Source: Archivesica marissinica (Eukaryota; Mollusca; Bivalvia; Venerida; Vesicomyidae). From it: a DNA stretch of 64,000 nt. The DNA is taken from assembly GCA_014843695.1 (NCBI GenBank), contig CM026400.1:41267911-41331910 (forward strand). The letters run 5' to 3'. The notes below the pieces were generated by a model, which saw nothing but the letters and a program-made list of their open reading frames with translations, did no database searches and was not told where the DNA came from. A program made the position numbers and the translations under genes. Shown piece after piece: positions 11,733 through 23,800 of this stretch (positions are counted from its first letter, which is position 1; every line of letters begins with the position of its first letter).

Positions 11733-11884
11733 GATTTACCGATACTGCTATCATACGGGTCCTACGATGGAATGTCTGAGCATCGTGTACATGGTGGAAA
11801 ACACATGGTGGCTGTGGGTATACGGTGCAGTGAGATACCAGGCGGTGGCAATATACATTTAGTCGACAATTCACTCGAGGCCAA
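11733..11884 (+). CDS. ZP gene exon A (late ZP-N region)
   Basis: The acceptor is gtttatttcaag (AG 11731-11732) and the donor is CCAA|GTAAGT (11885). It holds fifty codons in phase 0 plus two bases: DLPILLSYGSYDG at the start, VAVGIRCSEIPGGG in the middle. The competing +1 frame hits TAG before the donor. The single Cys in an IRC context fits the end of a ZP-N domain, but this exon alone would not be diagnostic; the phase match to exon B supports it. Confidence 0.75.
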
Positions 11885-14800
11885 GTAAGTTTCCAGAATG
11901 GGAATTCCTAGCTAAACCATATACAACAATCAAACTCTGTTTGCATGGACAAGACGTGCGATCGTTTATTCACTGTAATGCCGAGGTTAATTAAGAAATA
12001 ATAAGTATCAACCGTGGTATATCGCAGAATAACTCTCGTTTGTCGATCTTATGCGTAGAAATATATCACTCACGCCGAAGAACGACACACGAGAGTTATT
12101 CGGCGTTCAACTCTCGTTTGTCGTTCTTATGCCTTCGGCCTTCGTGATATATTTCTACGCATATAGAACGACAAACGAGAGTTATTCTGCGTTCGGCTGA
12201 TACTTATTATTTCGATTCTAACACGACATACTTCTAATAATTTTAAAGGAGTATTTTCTTCAAACGCCGTGCTACTCCGCTGTATTTGGCTTTCGAAATT
12301 TCCTCCCGCGTAAGGGGTGATGACGTTATTCTTTATGGAAAATATCAATCTAGTGCATAAATGAACAAAAGTTGTAACTGATCAATAATTTTATTTATTT
12401 TGTCAAATAAAACTACAGAATAGTAACTGAAACGTTACTTAACAGAAAAACAAGACGGACGAGAGATTATCTGATTCTAAAAATAGTTCACTTCCGTGAA
12501 TTCCCACGGTATTTTTTACACACATCACGTGACTTTCATTCATAAAACTGTACACGCATTGTATAAATGGAATAGCCAAAACACGGTGCGCGCGCAGCAT
12601 AGTTCAAGGTAGGTATATCGCAGAATAACCCGAGGTAGATTTTACTCTACAAGTATGTATGTTATTAGCTGGGTCGTGTTAGAATTATAAATGCAAAACG
12701 TTTTGAAAAAATTGAAAATGTTTTCAGTCTCTTTGACTGTACTACGTACATATAGTCGAATACATGAAACATAGCCTCGGCGCAGAACGAGATACACGGG
12801 ACCAGGGTAAAAACCAGAGGTATAAAATCATTAATAATAATGTAAAAAAAACTCTGGAAAACTGTATCCAATGTACCTCAGGGATGTTTCATATATTTTA
12901 CTAACAATGGAAAACTGTATCCAATGTACCTCAGGGATGTTTCATATATTTTACTAACAATAGAAAACTGTATCCAATGTACCTCAGGGATGTTTCATAT
13001 ATTTTACTAACAATGGAAAACTGTATCCAATGTACCTCAGGGAAAGTTCATATATTTTACTAACAATGGAAAACTGTATCCAATGTACCTCAGGGAAAGT
13101 TCATATATTTTACTAACAATGGAAAACTGTATCCAATGTACCCCAGGGAAAGTTCATATATTTTACTAACAATGGAAAACTGTATCGAATGTACCTCAAG
13201 GGAAAGTTCATATGTTTTACTAACAATGGAAAACTGTATCCAATGTACCTCAGGGATGTTTCATATATTTTACTAACAATGGAAAACTGTATCCAATGTA
13301 CCTCAGGGAAAGTTCATGTATTTTAACTAACGATGGAAAACTGTATCCAATGTACCACAGGGAAAGTTCATGTATTTTAACTAACAATGGAAAACTGTAT
13401 CCAATGTACCACAGAGATGCTTCATATATTTTACTAACAATGGAAAACGATCTAAGCCTAGCGTTGAACTGAAGATCAATCGAACCATATTACATGACCA
13501 AGCACACACTCACAGTCATGTGATCATCTTTATATGCACCAATAATTTGCTCACACAATTGTGTATTGTTTTTGTAATGTTAAGACATACATTCTGAGCT
13601 ATACTAACGTAACGCACAGAAATTGAAATTATGTTGTACTCTAAACAGAATTTATCACAATTATGTCTGAAATGTATTCCAGTTTAAACTACCCAGTCAC
13701 CTAATACCAAGGTTATTGCATTTAATTTCATAAACGACCAAATTGCCCATTCCACGACTCTTGCATTTTAAAATGTAAATTGCATTTAATCTTAAAAAAA
13801 CGACCAAATTACCTATTCCACCTATTTTTGCATTTCATGTCATAAACAGCCAAATTACATATTCTACGGCTGTTGCATTTAATGTCATAAATAGCCAAAT
13901 TACATAATATTATGCTACGGCTGTTGCATTTAATGTCATAAACAGCCAAATTACATATTCTACGGCTGTTGCATTTAATGTCATAAACAGCCAAATTACA
14001 TATTCTACGGCTGTTGCATTTAATGTCATAAACAGCCAAATTACATATTCTATGGCTGTTGCATTTAATGTCATAAACAGCCAAATTACATATTCTACGG
14101 CTGTTGCATTTAATGTCATAAACAACCAAATTACATATTCTACGGCTGTTGCATTTATTGTCATAAACAGCCAAATTACATAGTCTACGGCTGTTGCTTT
14201 TAATGTCATAAACAGCCAAATTACATAGTCTACGGCTGTTGCTTTTAATGTCATAAACAGCCAAATTACATATTCTACGGCTGTTGCATCCAAAGTCATA
14301 AACAGCCAAATTACATATTCTACGGCTGTTGCATCCAAAGTCATAAACAGCCAAATTACATATTCTACGAGTGTTGCATCCAAAGTCATAAACGACCAAA
14401 TTACATATTCTACGAGTGTTGCATCCAAAGTCATAAACAATCAAATTACATATTCTACGAGTGTTGCATCCAAAGTCATAAACGACCAAATTACATATTC
14501 TACGAGTGTTGCATTTAATGTCATAAACAACCAAATTACATATTCTACGAGTGTTGCATTTAATGTCATAAACGACCAAATTACATATTCTACGAGTGTT
14601 GCATTTAATGTCATAAACAACCAAATTACATATTCTACGAGTGTTGCATTTAATGTCATAAACAACCAAATTACATATTCTACGAGTGTTGCATCCAAAG
14701 TCATAAACGACCAAATTACATATTCTACGAGTTTTGCTTTTAATGTCATAAACAATCAAATTACATATTCTACGAGTGTTGCATCCAAAGTCATAAACAA

Positions 14801-17800
14801 TCAAATTACATATTCTACGAGTGTTGCATTTAATGTCATAAACAGCCAAATTACATATTCTACGACTGTTGCACTTAACGTCATAATCATCAAATTACCT
14901 AATGACCAAAATTACATATGCAACGGTTATTGCATTTGATCGGCTATTAGACGACCCAATTACTGTTACAATACCTGTCGTATTTTCAGCTTGGACATTG
15001 CTAGGAATACTGATGTAAAACCCGCTTATTCCGTGACGTCATCCCTAAATCCACCAATAACAACCATTGGCACTCCCGTGATTTGGACCATCTCTTTGCC
15101 GTGTATGTAATTCTGTTGTATAATGTAGAATTTTATTTAAGAAGAATGGGATATATGTACAATGAAATATGTGTTGAAAATTAAAATCTGCTCGCCTCCG
15201 TTTATATGAAAACGTTGGCAGTTTCTTACGCAGGTACTGGTTAACCGCTGGAGCCTACCCAGGAAAGGTGTTGTTAGGTAAACTGCCCGCCGGCGATATA
15301 GCCCAAAATGGTGCTGATGCAGGCGTAAAACCCGAAATATAATAATAATAATGCTCGCCTCCGTTGTCGAGTGGTTAACTCGCTGTGGTAACGCGTTCGC
15401 TTCAGGTGCGAACGGCCCGGAGTTCGAGTCCAATGGAGCCGTTACGATTGTGCCCATATGCAATTCTCTCTCCCTCATGGTGATGTATCCCATCAGTAAT
15501 GAGATCTCGTGAGCGAGTAATGTAATTTGTAAGAACTTATTTCGCAATCGAACTGACCTGTGTACCTATCATCACTGATGGTCACGGGTTCGAGCCCAGC
15601 TAAGGCCGTGTTCTCATTTATATGAAATCCGCCTCCGTGGTCGAGTGGTTAAGGTCGCTGACTTTTATACCACTGTAACCTATCATCACTGATGGTCACG
15701 GGTTCGAGCCCCGCTCAAGCCGTGTCTCGAATTAATATGACAAAGTTGGCAGTTTCTTACGGAGGTTGGTGCACCCAAGTACTGGTTAACCGCTGGAGCC
15801 TGCCCAGGAAAGTTGTTGTTAGGTAAACTGCCAGCCGGCGATATAGCCCAAAATGGTGCTGATGCAGGCGTAAAACCCGAAATAAAACATATAACATAAT
15901 TTATATGAAAACGTTGGCAGTTTCTTACAGCGGTTGGTGTACCGAATATTGGTTAACAGTCAGAGCTTGCCCAGTATAGCTGTTGTTAGATAACGTTCCC
16001 GCCGGTAATATAGCCCAAACTGGTGCTGATGCATGCCTAAAACCCGAACGAACAACAAACAAACAAAACTTAAAATCCACGTCCTAATAAAGACACCACT
16101 ATAATCACTTTGGATTCCCGTTAAGCCCTATTAATTATGTTTTAGCCTGGCTGTAAAACAACCGTTTTGTCATTGAGAAGCCTCCGCGACCAAGTGGTTA
16201 AGGTAGCCGACTTCAAACAACGTGCTCCTCAGTGCTGTATGTTCGAATCCCACTTGGGATATAATGTGAGGAAGCTATCCGGCTGGCTTGCGGTAGGTCG
16301 GTGGTTCAACCCGTGTGCCCGTCCATCCATGGAATACTGATCGGAGGAGCACCGCTGCTCGTACTACACCGATGGAGAGACGCCGGAAAAAAATGTTACA
16401 GATATTTGCCGTTTTTATCATTTTCGCCAAACTGAGATTTTATTAGCCAATTTTGGCATATTTTAGCCAATGGCAACGTTGGCTATTGCCAGCGCAGGCC
16501 CTGCCATATAACATATATCGGATAAACCCAACCAGGATCCCCTATTAAAACTATTATGTACAGTTTTCGATATATCCGAATACAGTTTGGAATTGAGTGA
16601 GCTTTCGTTACAGTGGAGTACATGCTGTGGGCAACAAACACCACACAACACCACACAACACCACACAACACATTTCTGGTATTTACTGATGTTTGTACAC
16701 TTGTCGTTACAGTGGAGTACATGCTGTGGGTTTCTGGTATTTACTGATGTTTGTACACTTGTCGTTACAGCGGAGTACATGCTGTGGGTTTCTGGTATTT
16801 ACTGATGTTTGTACACTTGTCGTTACAGCGGAGTACATACTGTGGGTTTCTGGTATTTACTGATGTATGTACACTTGTCGTTACAGCGGAGTCACACAAC
16901 ACGTATTTACTGATGTATGTACACTTGTCGTTACAGCGAGTACATGTGTGGGTTTCTGGTATTTACTGATGTTTGTACACTTGTCGTTACACGGAGTACA
17001 TGCTGTGGGTTTCTGGTATTTACTGATGTATGTACACTTGTCGTTACAGCGGAGTACATGTTGTGGGTTTCTGGTATTTACTGATGTTTGTACACTTGTC
17101 GTTACAACGGAGTACATGCTGTGGTTCTGGTATTACTGATTTTGTACACTTGTCGTTACAGCGGAGTACATTATGTGGGTTTCTGGTATTACTGATGTTT
17201 GTACACTTCGTTACAGCGGAGTACATGCTGTGGGTTTCTGGTATTTACTGATTGTGTACACTTGTCGTTACAGCGGAGTACATACTTTGGGTTTCTGGTA
17301 TTTACTGATGTTTGTACACTTGTCGTTACAGCGGAGTACATGCTGTGGGTTTCTGGTATTTACTGATGTGTGTACACTTGTCGTTACAGTGCAGTACATG
17401 CTGTGGGTTTCTGGTATTTACTGATGTTTGTCGTTACAGCGGAGTACATGCTGTGGGTTTCTAGTATTTACTGATGTGTGTACACTTGTCGTTACAGCGG
17501 AGTACAAGCTGTGGGTTTCTGGTATTTACTGATGTTTGTACACATGTCGTTACAGCGGAGTACATTCTGGAAGTGAATAGTTGCACAGCGTTTCGTGGTA
17601 CAGATGATTCGTCTTCGACACAAATAGATTTAATAACTGCTGGGGGGTAAGTAGTTTCAAATTACGTAACACTTATATATGAATATTAACCTATTTGTGC
17701 CGTTATTTGGCGTTATTTGCTACCACCACAATACTGTCTACCACCCAGGTTGATACGATGTGTTTTCCTGTCTGATATTACGTTTGCTGGTTTGATACAC

Positions 17801-20800
17801 TCACGGCCCGTATCAAACCAGAAAAATCCGTATCATAACTAGTTCCTGAGGAAATAACGTATGCACACTCGGTGCTAGTTTGTTTACTTCCTGTAGCGCC
17901 CCACTGTGTCAAATTTGACAGATAACAGATGTTGGTAGCTTCATGGTAATATTTCAATCATTTTCGTGCATCTGAAATCAGTAATTGTAATTTATTCCTT
18001 ATCAATGGGTAACGGAGAGCTTGATTTATATTATTAACTGTTCAAATTCATTTCAAAGTAATAAAGACGTTAACCCAAGTACTGGTTAACCGCTGGAGCC
18101 TGCCCAGGAAAGGTGTTGTTAGGTAAATATAGCCCAAAATGGTGCTGATGCAGTCGTAAACCCGAAATATAACATATAATAAAGACGTTATTACGTGGTT
18201 AGTTTCAATGTCAGCCTATGTATCGACCATCGGTAACTTGACATCAGACTTGCGGAAGCTACCGCGGTTTATGCTGATATGAAACTATCCACGTAATAAC
18301 CTCAAAGTATAACACTAGTGTAATACACATTTGCATCCATATCATTATAAACAATACTGTCAGATGTAACAGTCAGTATGCTGAACCCTGATAGTACTGG
18401 TTATAATTTCCTGGAAATTGAGTCGGTTTAATGAACCTGTAATACTGGATATATTTCCTGGAACTTGAGTCAGTATAATGAACCCTGTAAGTACTGGATA
18501 TAATTTCCTGGAACATGAGTCGGTATAATGAACTCTGTAAATACTGGATATCATTTCCTGGAACTTGAATCAGTATAATGAACTCTGTAAATACTGGATA
18601 TCATTTCCTGGAACTTGAGTCGGTATAATGAACTCTGTAAGTACTGGATATCATTTCCTGGAACTTGAATCAGTATAATGAACTCTGTAAATACTGGATA
18701 TAATTTCCTGGAAATTGAGTCGGTATAATGAACCCTGTAAGTACTGGATATAATTTCCTGGAAATTGAGTCGGTATAATGAACCCTGTAAGTACTGGATA
18801 TAATTTCCTGGAAATTGAGTCGGTATAATGAACCCTGTAAGTACTGGATATAATTTCCTGGAACTTGAGTCAGTATAATGAACCCTGATAGTACTGGTTA
18901 TAATTTCCTGGAAATTGAGTCGGTATAATGAACCCTGTAATACTGGATATAATTTCCTGGAAATTGAGTCGGTATAATGAACCCTGTAATACTGGATATA
19001 ATTTCCTGGAAATTGAGTCGGTATAATGAACACTGTAATACTGGTATAATTTCCTGGAATTGATCGTATAATGAACCCTGTAAGTACTGGATATAATTTC
19101 CTGGACATGAGTCGGTATAATGAACCCTGTAAGTACTGGATATAATTTCCTGGAAATCGAGTCGGTATAATGAACCCTGTAAGTACTGGATATAATTTCC
19201 TGGAAATTGAGTCGTATAATGAACCCTGTAAGTACTGGATATAATTTCCTGGAACTTGAGTCAGTATAATGAACTCTGTAAGTACTGGATATAATTTCCT
19301 GGAACTTGATTCAGTATAATGAACTCTGTAAGTACTGGATATAATTTCATGGAAGCGCACATGTTTTACACAGTGAGGCGGCTGTACTGTGCGCACATAG
19401 ATTATATCAAAGGTCAATGCTTCACTCGAGAATCAACTGTTTAAGGGCTACACGAACATAACGTGAACAACTTATATAAAGAGGATTTTCGAAAAGTTAT
19501 TCCAAAATGTATAGATTTCCATTTCATTTTAGGTGTGTTGTTCGCGAAGAACTTATTAGTAATTTTACAGACAATTTGGATGGAACTGTCACTGCTAGTA
19601 TCTATGCGTTCCGCTTCTACGACGAAGCAAACATTTTCTTGAAATGCAACGTCATCGTGTGTCCAGACTCTGACGTAAACATTTGTGACGTAAGCAGTCG
19701 TTTCAATACTTTGTGAAGAAATTTGAATTTGAGACTTATCGAAGTTATATCGCAATATCTGCACACAACAGACGGATCTGTAGTCCAGTGGTAACAAGCT
19801 GGACTGGTAATCCAGGGATCGCAGGTTCGATCCCCCGTCTGACCCTAATAAAATTAACAGTCTTTCAGATGGGACGTTAACCCGAGGTCTCGTGTCGGTG
19901 CTTTACACCGTGCACGTAAAAGAACCAGAGGAGATTCTGGAATGGGTCTCTGTCTGTATCATGCACTATCCTCCAAAAATCTAAAATAACTAATCTCTTC
20001 AGGAGGCGTCGCTCAATGGGCCACCGTAGCGACGATAAATAAACGTAATAAAAAAATATCTGCACAACAATGGATACACTGAACTGAATACATTTGAATT
20101 TTATATCATCACTGATGGTCACGGGGTCGAGCCCCGCTCAGGCCGAGTCTCATTTACATGAAAAAGGTGGCAGTTTCTTACGGAGGTTGGTGCACCCAAG
20201 TACTGGTTAACCGCTGGAGCCTGCACAGGAAAGGTATTGTTAAGTAAACTGCCCGCCGGCGATATAGCCCGAAATGGTGCTGATTCAGGCGTAAAACCCG
20301 AAATATAACATAACAGACAACATAACAACAATGGATACACTGAACTGAATACATTTGAATTTGGCCATCAATCTGATCGTGTACCTTTATCTATAGTAGC
20401 CTCCTTTATAGTCGCTGGTTGCATTGGCGAGAAGCGATCGCTCTAACCACTGCGCTAATCGGACAGCCAAAACTATGACTTTGGTGTTATTTACAAACAT
20501 AATGACCTCCGTGGCCGGGTGGTTACGGTCGTGTATTTCAAATCACTTATCCATCACCTATGTAGGCTCGAATCCCACAGGGGATGTGTAATTAATTATT
20601 GCATGTGAGGAAACTATCCAGCTGGCTTGCGGAAGGTCGGTGGATCTACCGCGAGTGACTGTTGGTGTCTGCAATAATCGGAGGGGGTTCTTCCTCCACC
20701 AACACAGTCGCGCTATACTAGTAATCTGCCGGTGCAACGTTTTATGTGTTTTCTCTCTATTGATGATTGTATGTGAATCTTCAGAAATAGAGGAATAAAA

Positions 20801-23800
20801 GGTAACATAAACACCAAAAGCAATCAAACAAACACATGTTTTAGCTAGTTTGACATTTGGTGTACTCTCAACATATTTGTCATGTCGGTTATCCCCGATT
20901 GAGCTCAGCCAATCAATGTCGGTTATCCCCGATTGAGCTCAGCCAATCAATGTCAGTTTTCCCCAATTGAGCTCAGCCAATCAATGTCGGTTATCCCCGA
21001 TTGAGTTCAGCCAATCAATGTCGGTTATCCCCGATTGAGCTCAGCCAATCAATGTAGGTTATCCCCGATTGAGCTCAGCCAATCAATGTCAGTTATCCCC
21101 TATTGAGCTCAGCCATTCAATGTCGGTTATCCCCGAATGAGCTAAGCCAATCGAAAACACCTGTATGCAGTAGATTGTTTTATGTTTTACAGACGACATG
21201 CAGTAAGGCAAAGCGAAGTGTTCCACGCAGAATTACCCGGAAAAGCAGAGAGAATGAAATAGCCATTGTTCACAATATTCTACATGTTATGTACCCCTCC
21301 TATTCAACGGGAACCATGTCTGGTATATATACGTCTTTTGTTTGTCAACTGACCCTAATAAAATTAAGTCTTTCAGATGGGACTTTAAACCGAGGTCTCG
21401 TGTCTGTGATTTACATCGTGTACGTAAAAGAACCAGAGCAGACTCTGGAATGGGTATCTTTCTGTATCTTTGGACTAATCTCTAAAATGACACACCTCTT
21501 CATAAGGCGTCGCTCATATGGGCAACCGGTAGCGACGATAAATAAACGTAAGACACATAACCTATTCAACACTAAGTAACTGACATGATATTTTTAGACC
21601 AATAAATTGATAGAAAATTACATTTGGATCAGTTTATTTATCAAAATGGGTAATTATGTCTATAAATAGTAATATTACCAGCAAAAATGCAGATCCTGAT
21701 GAGACGGCTCATTATGAGCCGGCTCATTTGAATCTACGCTTTTTGTTAGCATACATAGACGTCGGTGGCGTTGAAAGTGTTAAGTAATGCAAGTGCCATT
21801 TATCCAATTTATTACCGATTGTTATTGACCCAAATTCTTGTATCAGTCGGAGATATGAAAACCGAACACACAATGAGCATTACAGCAGCCCACATAAGCC
21901 ATCTAAGCATCCATTTTTTATAATTACTATAGGTGAACATTCATGTATAATCCAGTGATGCATCTTACAAATATTAGTCGCCCAGATACTAGATCCGCAT
22001 TGCCTCTTCTCATTGCCTCATGGCGATGGATTCCATCAGGAATGAAGTCCCGAACGTGACATTGTAAGAACTTTGTTCGCAATCGAGCCAATATAATTAT
22101 GTAGGCTTAAGCTTTAATGTTCATGAATAATACTTAGTGGTTATTACGTGGCTAACTTAGTGTTTATTACGTGGCTAACTTAGTGTTTATTACGTGGCTA
22201 ACTTAGTGTTTATTACGTGGCTAACTTAGAGGTTATTACGTGGCTAACTTAGTGTTTATTACGTGGCTAACTTAGTGTTTATTACGTGGCTAACTTAGAG
22301 GTTATTACGTGGCTAACTAAACCAACAAACCAACAAACCAACTAGTGTTTATTACGTGGCTAACTTAGTGTTTATTACGTGGCTAACTTAGAGGTTATTA
22401 CGTGGCTAACTTAGGTTTATTACGTGGCTAACTAGGTTATTACGTGGCTAACTAGTGTTTATTACGTGGCAACAGGTTATTACGGCAACTAGTGTTTATT
22501 ACGTGGCAACTTAGGTTATTACGTGGCTAACTTAGTGTTTATTACGTGGCTAACTTAGTGTTTATTACGTGGCTAACTTAGTGTTTATTACGTGGCTAAC
22601 TAGTTATTACGTGGCTAACTAGTGTTTATTACGTGGCTAACTTAGTGTTTATTACGTGGCTAACTTAGAGGTTATTACGTGGCTAACTTAGTGTTTATTA
22701 CGTGGCCAACTTAGTGTTTATTACGTAGCTAACTTAGTGTTTATTACGTGGCTAACTTAGTGTTTCTTACGTGGCTAACATAGTGTTTATTACGTGGCCA
22801 ACTTAGTGTTTATTACGTGGCTAACGTAGTGTTTATTACGTGGCTAACTTAGTGTTTATTACGTGGCTAACTAAGTGTTTATTACGTGGCTAACTAAGTG
22901 TTTATTACGTGGCTAACTTAGTGTCTATTACGTGGCTAACTTAGTGTTTATTACATGGCTAACTTAGTGTTTATTACGTGGCCAACTTAGTGTTTATTAC
23001 GTGGCTAACGTAGTGTTTATTACGTGGCTAACTTAGTGTTTATTACGTGGCTAACTTAGTGTTTATTACGTGGCTAACTTAGTGTTTATTACGTGGCTAA
23101 CTTAGTGTTTATTACGTGGCTAACTTAGTGTTTATTACGTGGCTAACTTAGAGGTTATTACGTGGCTAACTTAGTGTTTATTACGTGGCCAACTTAGTGT
23201 TTATTACGTGCTAACTTAGTGTTTATTACGTGGCTAACTTAGCTAGTGTTTATTACGTGGCAACTTAGTGTTTATTACGTGGCTAACTAGTGTTTATTAC
23301 GTGGCTAACTTAGTGTTTATTACGTGGCTAACTAAGTGTTTATTACGTGGCTAACTAAGTGTTTATTACGTGGCTAACTTAGTGTAACCAACAGGTTATT
23401 ACTGGCTAACTTAGTGTTTATTACGTGGCAACTTAGTGTTTATTACGTGGCTAACTTAGTGTTTATTACGTGGCTAACTTAGTGTTTATTACGTGGCTAA
23501 CTTAGTGTTTATTACGTGGCTAACTTGGTTATTACGTGGCTAACTTAGTGTTTATTACGTGGCTAACTTAGTGTTTATTACGTGGCTAACTTAGTGTTTA
23601 TTACGTGGCTAACTTAGTGTTTATTACGTGGCTAACTTAGTGTTTATTACGTGGCTAACTTAGTGTTTATTACGTGGCTAACTTAGTGTTTATTACGTGG
23701 CTAACTTAGAGGTTATTACGTGGTTAACTTATAGGTTATTACGTGGCTAGTTTCATATTAGCATAGGTATCATCAACACGATATCTTAACTTGATACCAG

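Noticed and set aside
13809..14849. 346-codon minus-strand ORF
   Set aside because: Pure translation of a 45-bp intronic satellite (15 codons per unit); neighbouring copies change by indel-free substitutions and no start, splice or coding context exists.
15137..15547. 136-codon minus-strand ORF, and similar ORFs of 60-100 codons at 20119, 25094, 53177, 54233 and elsewhere
   Set aside because: They lie on SINE1, SINE2 or SINE3 copies and recur at each copy with different lengths.
19767..19843. Functional tRNA-Thr gene
   Set aside because: The segment is a tRNA-like head of SINE3: the same sequence is repeated about 20 times with a common body and tail, and the T-arm/acceptor geometry is not that of a proper tRNA.
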